A model generated the notes under the pieces. It worked only from the letters and a program-made list of their open reading frames with translations, did no database searches and was not told where the DNA came from. A program made the translations under genes and the position numbers. A stretch of DNA of 64,000 nt from Lithospermum erythrorhizon (Eukaryota; Streptophyta; Magnoliopsida; Boraginales; Boraginaceae), in NCBI GenBank assembly GCA_019722365.1, contig JADFUC010000655.1, positions 124,001 through 188,000 of the forward strand, read 5' to 3'. This document shows, piece after piece, positions 25,223-36,322 of this stretch (within the stretch, counting starts at the first letter, position 1; the number at the start of each line of letters is the position of its first letter).

Positions 25223-26423
25223 ATTAATTTAAAACTAGAAGGATGGGACCTAAAATGGAGGATCGAGGGCCTAGAATCGAGAGACGAGTATTGAAGTTTG
25301 GAAGATTGGGATCCAAGGTAGATGACCGAGATCCGAAGATAGATGGACGGGGACCCAAAATGGAAAGTCGTAGGTCGAAGATGTTGGATGGAAAAAAAAA
25401 ATTAAAATTAGGGTTATGATTTGCGGATTTTTATTAGAAGAGGAAAGTTGTGTTTGATTATAATGATTTTTATTTACAACAGATGGGGAAGAAGAGAAAA
25501 GGGATGAATTAGATCGAAAAGGAGTATAAATTCATATTTGATTATAGTAAATAAAACTTGAAGTATTTTGGGTTTGGTGAATTTAACTTGTTGGGTTTTA
25601 ATTTTTTGATTTAGGATTTTGGTATCATAATTTGGGGTGAAAAAGAAATTTATTGTGGTGGTGGAAGATTGTTGATTGGTGGTAGTTAGAGATTTAGAGA
25701 TGGTAGATTATTAGAAGATTGTTATGTTATGAGAGCAAAAAATGTGACAGAAGGTTGATGTTTATCTCAATTATGAATATATGAACATAATAGTGTTAAA
25801 ACATAAGAAAAGAAGATTAAAGAGGTAAGAATAGAAAAGAAAATGAAAGAACAAATGAAGAAATATAAGAGGATTTAGGAGATGAGAGCAGATTGAAATT
25901 TGAGAGTGTTAATTACTAAAACTTATAAAAAGAAAGAAAAGTTGTATAATTGGTAGACTCTCAAGTGACTTTTTTCTAACCAAAGCATGTTAGATATTAA
26001 ACATGTTATTTTAAAGGCTTAATATTATGTTGCTCCTTTAATATTTATCGAATTTCCAAATTGTTCCCAAATATTTGTATTTTGTCAAATTATCAAATTA
26101 ATTATTTTATCTTCTTAAATTATCTTGACATTTGATTTTTATGTTACAAACTTAAAATAGATGTGAAGTCATTTAAATGAACGGAAAGTCATATATGTTC
26201 GATATCTATCATTTTAAGAGCCACTAAAAATTACACATGCATAAAATATGAGAAAAAAGTAATATATAAAATAATAAAGACATTGCCCATTGTATGGGGT
26301 CATGCCCCTAGTATTTCAAAAATAAATAAGAATCCCTAATACTTGAATAAATAAGGAGACTCAATGAAGATGACAAATCTATAATTTCTTTGTCTTAAGA
26401 CTTAAAAGAAAGAAGATGGCCAC

Positions 26424-26505
26424 ATATGAAAATAATAAATCTAAAAGTTCTTTAAAGATGATCTAATTCATTTTGTAACCTAAATTTAGAATCAGATTAA
26501 TGAAG
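26424..26505 (+). repeat. Direct repeat, copy 1 (pair with 26752-26834)
   Basis: AATAATAAATCTAAAAGTTC...GATCTAATTCATTTTGTAACC...TTAGAATCAGATTAATGAAGAC recurs about 330 bp later with a few changes. Confidence 0.8.
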
Positions 26506-26751
26506 ACTATAACCACAGTAGATGAACTAGGAGGACATAGCTTTTCTCCCTAAAATTTTGCAACATACATTTTTACTATTAAAAAATCGAATTTTACCAT
26601 TCAAAAATTCAGTTGTTCGCCTCCCCCCTAAATTATTATACTTTTCTTCATTTGTATAATTTAAGTTCATTCGCCCCCTATATAAATTTTTCGGTTCTGC
26701 TATTGTGTAAGAAGACAAAGTAATTATTGGAATAACCTTGTTAATTGCCTT

Positions 26752-26834
26752 AAATAATAAATCTAAAATTTCTTTCAAAGAAGATCTAATTTATTTTGTA
26801 ATCTAAACTTAGAATCAGATTAATGAATACCGTA
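26752..26834 (+). repeat. Direct repeat, copy 2
   Basis: AATAATAAATCTAAAATTTC...GATCTAATTTATTTTGTAATC...TTAGAATCAGATTAATGAATAC, the partner of 26424-26505. The intervening 330 bp is not obviously an element. Confidence 0.8.
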
Positions 26835-26889
26835 AGCAGCAAAGTAAGTATTGGAATAACTTGATTTTATTTATTATAGGAACCATGTT

Positions 26890-27490
26890 ATTTACAAATA
26901 AAATTTATCAAATCGATTGAGGTTCGACTATCAATCTATTTGCTCTCCAAAAGTATGCTAGCGTCTACAATTTGAACTTGATTTGAGCCTAATTTGGGTT
27001 CGATATGATTTGTTCAGATTCGAGTTTGTGGAATCTAGGGGCCTTTGTAGCTTGATTCTGTATTCGGCTCAGTTTGATTTGGTTAAAGGCTTTAGAGGCT
27101 TGTTTATGACTTGAGTTTTGGATTTGGGAATTTTGAATACATGTTCAAGGGCTTCAGCTCGATCAGATTCTATTTCTGGCTGATTTCAAGTAGCGTTTTA
27201 GAAAGTTTGCTTATGACTCGAAGTTTTGATTTGTAAATTTTTTTTAATACATATCAAACGACACATTCATCAATTCAACAATACAAATATAAACTCATGA
27301 AAGAAAGAACTAAAGACGAAGGTTTTCAAACTAAATGTAGAAAACTTCCCTCTAACCACTTTCTCCTCGCTAAAGAAGAGCACTCGAACACGACTACGAA
27401 AAGACAAGCCAAGATGTCATACGTTTGTCTCGACCTGATTTGGGGAATTTTGAATACATGTTCAAGGCTTCAGTTTATTCGAATATGAGA
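26890..27490 (+). repeat. Dispersed repeat related to 51590-52200
   Basis: CGACTATCAATCTATTTG (26925) and GGGCCTTTGTAGCTTGAT (27039) recur as CGACTATCAATCCATTTG (51606) and GGGCCTTTGTAGCTTAAT (52142), in the same order. Within this copy, GAATTTTGAATACATGTTCA appears twice (about 27129 and 27447), showing an internal duplication. I could not define its ends or class. Confidence 0.6.
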
Positions 27491-27787
27491 TTTGGAATAT
27501 TTGATCAAAGCCTAGAGGTTTACTCCCCGACAGATATTATCTTCACCGGCTTAGAGCTTTGACGGTTGAAGACGTATGGCCATGTAATCTCACCAACTTC
27601 TTTATGTAACATTCACTTAATTATAATTCAGAATCTTAGCACTGCCACCGCCACTGCCGAGCACTCCAGACATTGCAAGATCTCGAGTTCTCTTTGGACC
27701 GAATTTGTGTAGTACTCTCCTTCTTCAATCTCCATCTCAGTTTATTAAACTTCACTTCTAGAAAATTATTTACATATATCTCCAGGT

Positions 27788-28238
27788 ACTTTATTCAATT
27801 CACTACAATAAATTATACCCATAATTTTAATTTTGTAGTCGACTAGGATAAATATTTGGATCTTCTTGATGGGTTTTTATTTATTTATGGTTCTTGTATT
27901 CTTGATTACATTTAATTATAGTAATTATTTGAGATTTATGTGTGTTTTTAGTAGATCAAATATTATAAAAAGTTTGCATTTTTGTAATTTCAAGATTGTT
28001 TTTTTATTTTTATTTTGTGAATTGTAATGGTTTTTCAAATTTGATTATGGATGTTTATACTGATGAATTTTGAATTTTATGTGGTTCTTGTTAGATAGCT
28101 AGATGATTAGGTGGGTGTTTGACTTTTAGTTTGTGGAGCTTTAATTCATTAGCTTGGGTTATGTATAAGAGTTCATTGACCAAGATGGTGTTTTTATTGT
28201 TATATGGAAGATGTTGCAAATAGCTTTTGAGATTGTAA
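27788..28238 (+). repeat. Leader-intron tandem duplication, copy 1
   Basis: It shares with copy 2 the ordered words ATTCTTGATTACAT, GAGATTTATGTGTGTTTTTAG, GATTAGGTGGGTGTTT, TTCATTAGCTTGGGT and ATAGCTTTTGAGA. It serves as the 'empty' version of the site where copy 2 carries an insert. Confidence 0.85.
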
Positions 28239-28246
28239 TCCTAAAG

Positions 28247-28951
28247 CTTTACTTCAATTCAGTAGAATATATAATACCCATCATCCCAAATTTTACAGTG
28301 AAGTAGGACGAAGATTTAGATCAGCCGGATTGGTTTTCTTTTTAGGGAAATGACACCAAATGTCACTCACGTTTGTTAAAAAATCCCCATTCGATCATCC
28401 TAGTTCGGTTTAGACCGTTTTCGATCATTGATGTTCCTTCTAGAGGGCAAACTTGACCATTTGGTCGATTTGAGGACACAAATCGAGTTGCTTTTAGTGG
28501 GCAAACTTGGCCATTTCGTTGATTTGAGGCCACAAATCGAAAAACGGTCTATGTTGAACAAGAGTGATTATATGGGTATTTTTAACAAACGTAAGTGATC
28601 GTTGGTGGCATTTGTATGGATTTACTTCCTGGTTGTATTCTTGATTACATGGAATTAGAGTAATTATCTGAGATTTATATGTGTTTTTAGTGGTTCAATT
28701 GTTAAAAAGCTTGCACTTTTGTCCTAATTGGATTTCAAGATTCTTTTTTTGTTATGAATTGTAGTTCTAATTGTTTTGAATTTGTATATGCGGTGTTCAT
28801 GCTAATGAATTTAGAGTTTTTCTGCGGTTCGCGGGGCATGATTAGGTGGGTGTTTCACTTCTAGTGTGTGGAGCTTCTATTCATTAGCTTGGGTGTTATC
28901 ATGTATAAAACTTCATTGCCCAAGATGTTGCAGATAGCTTTTGAGAATGTA
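28247..28951 (+). repeat. Leader-intron tandem duplication, copy 2 (interrupted)
   Basis: This is the second copy of the same intron sequence, in the same order, diverged by scattered substitutions and lengthened by the insert at 28345-28620. Confidence 0.85.
28345..28620. mobile_element. MITE-like insertion (about 276 bp) in the SEC24 leader intron
   Basis: Inverted ends are visible: left ...CACCAAATGTCACTCACGTTTGTTAAAAA, and right ...TTTTTAACAAACGTAAGTGATCG..GGTGGCATTTG. TTTA lies on both sides (28341-28344 and 28621-28624), a possible target duplication. Inside, a roughly 57-bp unit is tandemly repeated (GGGCAAACTTG(A/G)CCATTT...GATTTGAGG.CACAAATCGA). It has no coding capacity. The superfamily is uncertain; a 3-4 bp T/A target would fit a PIF/Harbinger-type MITE. 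Confidence 0.7.
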
Positions 28952-31462
28952 GACGTAGAACATTGAAGTTTGTACTAATTGAACCATTCACTGCTTTTTT
29001 CAGGGGGTAAAAATGTATTTTGTTACTATTATAATGGTTACAATGGATTAGTTCATTCGGATCCATGTCGTGTTCCATCCTGCATATGAATATAAGAACC
29101 AAATATAATTCTCGTCTCTAGTTTTGAAGTTTGGGATTATAGCTTTTGAGCTTGAAGTAAGCTATATGATTACTGTTTTCTGTGAATAAAGGTACTTGAA
29201 CTGAATGCTACTTTGTTTAGGGGCACATTATCTTGTTATTGTTATATTGGATGATTCTGTGTTCTTCATTTTATTTTGTATTAGTTTGATGTAATTCCTT
29301 CTGATACGTCATCTGTGCCCTTCAGTTGTGAATGTCTGCATTTTATTTATCGTGTAGTTAAGAGTTATAGCTCTTGGCTTTGAGGTAAGAGTATTGCTTT
29401 TGGTTAATTCGGTTATACTTCTGCTGATGGAGATTTATCATAAAATTTCATGTATTATGCAGAAGCATAGGAATTAGTTAGGGAATCAGTTTAGTGTGCG
29501 GCGCAACATCCATGGGGACTGAATATCCCACACGTCCAAATTACCCTCCAAGATCTGCTGCTACACCATTTGCTGGTCCACGGAATACAACTCCCTTCTC
29601 ATCATCGGGTCCTGTGGTAGGAACAGATTCCTCTGCTTTGGCTTCTAACCCACCCCCTCCACCTCCCCGTCCATTCCAGTTATCAGCACCTCCTTACTCA
29701 ACTGCAACACCAGTTGGATCTAGTGGTGTGCCATTGCGACCATCATCATATGGGCCACCTACTGCAGGACCTTTTCAGCGTCTTCCAAATACTCAAATGC
29801 GTCCGCCTTCGGTGACACAAGCACCTCCTCCACCAGCTCCACGTGCTCCTTTTTCAGGACAACCAACTCCACCGCCAACCATAAATCCTCCTTCATTTGC
29901 TTCCCAAGGCCAACCACCATCAGTTCAAATGGGGCCACCACGTCCAATGATGGGCAGTGTGCGGCCAGATTTGAACAATCCATCCATAGAGTCTTCATAC
30001 TCTGCTCCAAGGCCAAACTTTCTGTCCTCTTCATCGCCAATGTTATCACCGTACCCTCCTACAAGAGATACTACTCAGCCAGCGTTTCCAGGATATCCTA
30101 GTAATCAACCCAGTATTGTGGCCCAAGGTCCACCTGTGATGACCTCGGCATTTGCTTCCCAGCAAGGAGGATATATTCCTCCTCCACCAGCTGCCACTGC
30201 CCCATTCCGTGGCCCTCAAGGCGGTTATTTTCAGACAGGAACAACCCCACAAGGCCCTGCACCTCCGATGACATCTGTCCAGGGATTAGCAGAAGACTTC
30301 AATTCCCTTTCTTTGAGTTCGGTGCCAGGCTCATATGATTCACGGCTTGATCCAAATGTCTTACCAAGGCCGCTTGATGGTGATATAGAATCAAAGTTTC
30401 CAGGCCAGGAGTATGACGTGAATTGTAGTTCCAGGTTCCTCCGGCTAACAACGAATACCATTCCAAGTTCTCAGTCATTGGCCTCAAGGTGGCACTTGCC
30501 TCTTGGAGCTGTTGTCTGTCCTCTTGCAGAAGGAGTAAGTATATAAGCTCTAAAATCAATTTCTTAGATTTTTGTTACATTAGTGTGTTATTCATTGATT
30601 TTCGAATCCTTCTGGTTTTGTCAAGTTATCATATCTCATCTTTCCTTTCTGTTCACATAGGAGGAAGTTCCAGTTGTTAATTTTGGGACAAGTGGCATCA
30701 TTCGTTGCAGAAGGTGCCGCACATATGTGAATCCTTTTGTAGTATTCATGGACAGTGGAAGAAAATGGAAATGCAACATATGCTCAATGATGAATGATGG
30801 TAAGGATAATTTGTTTCTACTAAATTTTACACACACCATTTAAGATTTTATTTATAATGTTGTATACGACGTAAACAGTCCCTTAGTTCAATTTGAATTA
30901 GCTTCTTATTTTAGTTTGCTTCACAATATTGGTCATGTCCTTTTTTATGTTTGTGCATAGTCAAAGTAGCTTGTACAAATTGAAAAAAAAACGTGGTGTT
31001 TTTAATACTCTCTTTCGTCTATAAGTCTCTCTCACTCTCTCTCTGATATATATATATATATATGCCTCCCTCTTGTTTTTTGAATCTTCTTTACATTGTG
31101 TCGATACCCACTTTATGAGCTTGGTGCATTAGCTGCTTGAAGGAGATATATATTCATGAGACTTTGTGAGATTCCTTCTACTTTGACTTTTCCATCTGGC
31201 CCTCATTGTATGCAGTTTCAATGACCTGTGCAAGGAGAAGCTTGTCCTCACTCATGTTGTAGTGATTCTTTGTTCTTCCAAAATTGCAAGTTTCTTCCTT
31301 ACTATATAGCTTATTATGGATACAATCATTGATATCGATTACTAAACCTAGTTATTGGTAATTTTAGATGGGGCTGTGTTGCTCATGATAATAGAGGATT
31401 GCGGATATCCTGAACTTTGTGCGATTAAGTAATAGTCCTTTAACCTTGGACACTTTTGCATC

Positions 31463-31464
31463 CT

Positions 31465-31500
<36 letters not shown>

Positions 31501-31508
31501 GCAGAAGA

Positions 31509-31573
<65 letters not shown>
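31463..31573 (+). repeat. (CT)n then (AT)n microsatellite in a SEC24 intron
   Basis: CT repeats at 31463-31487 are followed by AT repeats to 31573, with a short GCAGAAGAGT break at 31501. It lies in the intron between the zinc-finger and trunk exons. Confidence 0.95.
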
Positions 31574-31579
<6 letters not shown>

Positions 31580-32681
31580 TATATATACTACTTTGACACC
31601 CACAGAAAACTACACATACCACACACGCAACCACTCTCAAACATTCTTTAGTTTTGGGCACAAAGACAACACTTCCAGCTGGTGTCTACCCAATTTTTAT
31701 GCTTAATTGTGCACTTTATGCTGACATATTTACATATGCAACAATTTTTTTTTCTTAACAGTATTTAACATTGCATGACGCCCTTTGAAAGTCCTTATAT
31801 GTGTAAAGTTGAGTTAAATTAGTTTCTCTTTGAGGGGAGATTTTGCCTGGTCCAATGGTTTTTTATATTTTTCCTTAACTGTTTCATCTTTATATCTAGT
31901 TCCGGGTGACTACTTTGCCCATCTGGATGCCAGTGGGAAGCGAGTTGACTTGGATCACCGACCTGAGCTGAAAAAAGGTAGTGTAGAGTTTATTGCCCCT
32001 GCGGAGTACATGGTCCGACCTCCAATGCCGCCACTGTACTTTTTCCTCATTGATGTTTCCATTTCTGCTGTTAAGAGTGGAATGCTTCAGGTAAAACATT
32101 TTCAGATAGAATGTAATTACATTTGGTGTGTTTTTTTATTTTATCACATTTTAGACAAATTCAAACAATGCATGCTGTAACGGTTTCAACTTTCATTATG
32201 TCAGTAGCATTGCTCTGTTCTGTTTCTAAACAAGGGGCGGTGTTAATTTTTTATTTGCTTGCTCCTATCTTTGTCGACCCACTTTTTATTTATACTGCCA
32301 AGGTGGAAAATGTTTGTCCTATTAATCTTTCCGGGTTCTGATTCTGTGTTAGTTTACAAAGACAAATTAATAGATGTGCCTCCTAATTCTTCCTTCACCA
32401 AGTCTTTATTTCCACTTGTGGTTTGCAAATATTATATTTAAAATGCTGTTTCCAAAAGATTATTAACTGCTTTTCATAGATTAATTAATTGTCCTCGAAT
32501 CAATGAGAATTGGGAAATGGATTCTTATGCATATGGCTCTCTTTGATTTATAACCTCAAATCTGTGTTTCCAGGTTGTTGCACAAACTATAAAGTCCTCT
32601 TTGGACAGCTTACCTGGGTTCCCTCGAACACAAATTGGGTTCATTACTTATGATAGCACCGTACATTATTATGAGATGAAG

Positions 32682-32790
32682 GCAAGTTGGTTTACCATAT
32701 GCCTTATTCATTCTCACATTCTTCAATTAAAAATCAATCTTCCTTACTGATATATTGTCTTTCTTATTTATTTTTTCCCTTTTACTACAG
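32682..32790 (+). other. GC-AG intron of the SEC24 gene
   Basis: The exon ends GAGATGAAG and the intron starts GCAAGTTGG, ending CTACTACAG. Phase 0 is kept (..HYYEMK | SSSSQPRMMV..), matching family sequence on both sides. No GT donor nearby keeps the frame. AG|GCAAGT is the usual strong context for GC donors. Confidence 0.85.
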
Positions 32791-33408
32791 TCATCTTCGT
32801 CACAGCCGCGAATGATGGTGATCTCAGATCTTGATGATATTTTTATACCTTTACCAGATGATCTTCTAGTCAATTTGTCAGAGTCAAGGATTGTGATTGA
32901 TGCATTCCTAGATAGTTTACCTTTGATGTTCCAGGACAATATGAATGTGGAATCAGCTTTTGGTCCTGCTCTTAAATCTGCATTCATGGTCATGGTAATT
33001 TTTATTACATTTTCTTGTCCTCCTTGAGATTTCAATCTAAGACCTGCATAAACATGGGTTATCCAATTCTGATTCGAAACACTATTGGTCTTTTGCAAAT
33101 GTCTTTCTTATCTGCGATTTATTGAATTGCTGATGAGATTTGATTTCTCATACTTTTGCAGAGCCAACTTGGTGGTAAATTGTTGATTTTCCAAAATACA
33201 ATGCCGTCACTAGGTCCTGGTCGCCTGAGGCTACGTGGTGATGATCTTCGTACACATGGAACAGAGAAAGAGCATACACTAAGATTACCGGAAGATCCAT
33301 TTTATAAACAGATGGCTGCTGATTTTACCAAGTATCAGATAGCAGTGAATGTTTATGCATTTAGCGACAAGTATATAGATATAGCTACCTTAGGAACTTC
33401 TGTCTCTC

Positions 33409-33461
<53 letters not shown>

Positions 33462-33470
33462 GTATGTATG
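33409..33470 (+). repeat. (AT)n microsatellite next to a lost splice donor
   Basis: AT dinucleotides with CATA interruptions begin about 15 bp after the end of the SEC24 exon at 33393. A GTATGTATGTGCATGTGTGTG stretch follows. Confidence 0.95.
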
Positions 33471-36322
33471 TGCATGTGTGTGCATAACAACAACAACACA
33501 AGTAGTCCTGTCTGATGTTAAAAGATAAACCCTGACCACATCTGACTATTATATTAATACTTGTAATTTGAGAAGTAACGAATGTTTGGTAACTGCAAAA
33601 GGAAAATAAGTAAATTTGCCTGTCTTTTCATGTATTGCCTGTGTAGTATGAGAGTGAGAGCAAACGGAAAAGATGTCCATATTTATTCTCCTCTTCCAGG
33701 CCATTTGTTAAAATTTTGACAGGCAAACTTGAATCTTCTCAACATTTCATGGCAAACCACTCATTCTGCCCCACTGCCAGTCTCTAATTCCATTTAGTTA
33801 GAGAGACATTTGTTTCTGGAAACTTTCTGTAGAAAAACACTCGTGTGAATAATTGATGTGCATATGAATTTTTTTTTTTAATTTAGTACAATTAAGAACC
33901 TTTCATTTTCTGTTCTCATGTGCAGGAACTTTGTCAAAATATACTGGTGGCCAGGTGTATTACTATCCAAGCTTTCAAGCTTCTGTTCATGGTGAGAAGT
34001 TAAAATATGAGTTAAACAGAGATCTCACAAGAGAGACAGCTTGGGAAGCTGTTATGCGTATAAGATGTGGAAAAGGTTGGCACGAATCTGTTTCTACTGT
34101 TTTGAGTTCCGAATGATCGTTCCAATACTTACAAGGCTTATGATGCTTCCATTTTTGTTCAGGACTGCTCACCTCATCATGCCATCCACCACTGGTCACT
34201 TCCATTAATTTATAGCTATGTTATCGCCTTTAGTTCAATACTGTCAACCCCAATGCTTATTTATAGGCACTGAATCCTACTGATTGTCTTTGCATCTGTA
34301 ATCTTCTATCTCCACAGGAGTACATACACTTTGAACCCTCTCCAGCTGAAGTTTGGCATTCAAGCCCATGAAACTTATAATTGAGATTGCCCTCAAGTTT
34401 AACTAGATATTAACCTGACTATAGGTTAGTTTTTGGTTTCATTATTGGATTGTAAGGTCCTAATGTCACCATGAAAACCAAACAAGGTAGTGTATAGGTG
34501 GCAAGTATTCAACTGTATTATTGTCATCAGAAGGAGCAAACCATTGATCTTCTGTCTGTCCCTTTGATAATCATTTAACATAAAACTAGCTTTATATGCA
34601 GTTTGGTTGGTTTATTTCTCTTGAGTCTCAATCTTGAGTTTATTGGGCAATCCTGTATTGGAATGCACTAGGATCTATATAATTTCTAACCTTAATATAC
34701 ATTCTACCCAAACAACTGATTTCATTATGGTTGCCTGAATGAGTCTTTGATTCATTTTGTCACAGATGACAAATGTGCCCCTTTCTAGTTAGTGTTTCTG
34801 ACTAGGCACCATCAACCTGTTCTAACTTTCCACCACTTGTAAATGTTACTCAACAAAATGTAAAGGTGTACTTTAATTAGTGATACACCTTCCCATAAGA
34901 CGACAGGGTGCATACTATTGCTGCTCCAGTTGTCACTGATCTAAGCGAAATGTACCGCTATGCTGATACTGGTGCCATTGTTTCTCTACTTCTAGTTAGG
35001 TAATCCTAAGCTCACTAAAATACTTTTAAGTGATGCACTGGCAAAGCTTTGTATTCTTGCTATTTGAACTTAATCATTCTACAGCAATTGAGAAAACTCT
35101 GACTTCAAAACTGGAGGAAGGTCGGATATTCATTCAGCAGAGGATAGTCAAATCACTTCGAGAATACAGAAACCTCTATACTTCCCAGCAGCGGTTGGGA
35201 GGGCAGATGATTTACCCAGAATCGCTTAAATTCCTTTTCTTGTATGGGTTAGCATTATGGAAGTCGACCCCTTTACGAGGTGGACATGCTGATGTGCAGC
35301 TAGATGAACGCTGTGCTGTTGGATTTACAGTGATGGCTTTACCTGTCACAAAGTTGTTGAAACTTCTGTATCCAAACCTGATGAGGATAGATGAATATCT
35401 TTTAAAGGTAAATGCGTTTTACATTTTTCAATATCTATATATCCAACTTAAATTTCAAATTTCTATACTGAAACTGCACCATCAAATGTCAGACATCTCC
35501 TCAGGTGGATGTCTCTTTCAACAACTTAAAGAGACTCCCACTGGCTGCGGAAAGCTTGGATTCGAGGGGCCTTTACATATATGACACTGGTTTTCAGTTC
35601 GTTTTGTGGTTTGGAAGGATGCTATCACCTGATATATCAATGAATCTTCTTGGGGAAGAATTTGCTGCAGACTACTCGAGAGTAATCTTCTTGGAACTCT
35701 CATTTTATTGAAATGTTTTTGCTGTAGACTCTATCTGTTCGTTCTAAATTGGTTAGACTCTATCTGTTCGTTTCATCGTATATTAGTGAGTAATAATCTT
35801 TGAAGACATAAAAAATGAGAAGTGACTAGCGTATGATGTCTCAAGTGGAACTATAGCAGACATGTAACAACAGCCCCACTAAGCACACTTCCCTTGTATC
35901 GAAAAAGGGTGGGATATGCGGGCATTGTAGGCAACTTTTATTTGGAGAAGCGAGCATTAGGAAAATATAGATGGTGGAAACAGAGTCGTTTGCCATTTAT
36001 TATAATTAAGTAAAAAGTATTATTCGTGCTGGTGTCATGCATACAATTTTGTTTATCTGATGTGTTCTCTAATTCTTCGATTGGTTACCAGGTTATTCTT
36101 CACGAGCGTGATAACGAAATGTCGAGAAAGTTGATGCAAATCCTGAAGAAATATAGAGAAAGTGATCCATCATATTATCAATTATGTCATCTTGTGAGGC
36201 AAGGCGAGCAACCCAGAGAAGGCTTCTTCCTCGCGAATTTAGTCGAGGACCAGATCGGTGGTACAAATGGTTATGCTGATTGGATCATGCAAGTTCATAG
36301 ACAGGTTCAACAAAATGGATAA

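Larger units (their letters stand above)
23521..27600. other. AT-rich intergenic region with dispersed repeats
   Basis: Apart from one doubtful small gene (24867-25222) and the repeats listed separately, I see no gene. At 24020-24210 words such as GATCACTCAACTTC and AACTTCGTTAAATCCGTC look like a dispersed non-coding repeat. At 25240-25390 there are imperfect purine-rich repeats: GGGACCTAAAATGGAGGATCGA recurs as GGGACCCAAAATGGAAAGTCG. Confidence 0.45.
27620..29511 (+). other. SEC24 5' leader with a long, internally duplicated intron
   Basis: An untranslated exon ends at 27785 (ATCTCCAG|GTACTT). A second begins at 29463 after ATTATGCAG and runs to the ATG at 29512. The leader intron is therefore about 1.68 kb. 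It contains a tandem duplication (27788-28238 and 28247-28951), the second copy of which holds a MITE-like insertion. The transcription start is not determined. Confidence 0.6.
29512..36322 (+). pseudogene. SEC24: SEC24-like COPII coat gene with a broken middle
   Basis: SEC24 is the cargo-selecting subunit of the COPII coat at ER exit sites. Clean coding exons are 29512-30534, 30661-30799, 31900-32090, 32574-32681, 32791-32994, 33162-33393 and 33926-34075. They give the Pro/Gln/Ser-rich N terminus (residues 1-270), the zinc finger with Cys357, 360, 379 and 382, and the trunk ([71 protein letters not shown]). The roughly 60 residues that should follow (to the family's RRIRVHT) have no exon in 34076-34900. 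Coding similarity resumes at 34905-34999 (VHTIAAPVVTDLSEMYRYAD), which is out of phase with the next exon. Exons 35085-35407, 35493-35681 and 36092-36322 then restore the C terminus to ...HRQVQQNG. The donor after 33393 reads GA, not GT. A read-through frame from the last clean exon stops at 34116. I infer a decayed or truncated paralog. Confidence 0.8.

Noticed and set aside
29759..30559. Minus-strand open frames opposite the first SEC24 exon
   Set aside because: They are shadows of the Pro/Gln-rich SEC24 exon, whose plus frame clearly matches the family.
31364..31661. Minus-strand open frames rich in Ile-Tyr and Arg-Glu
   Set aside because: They are translations of the (AT)n and (CT)n microsatellite in a SEC24 intron.
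34076..34200. Possible eroded SEC24 exon (ACAAGGCTTATGATGC resembling the family's DKAYAM)
   Set aside because: Only about 16 bp resembles the expected exon. The surrounding sequence does not translate to SEC24 in any frame.
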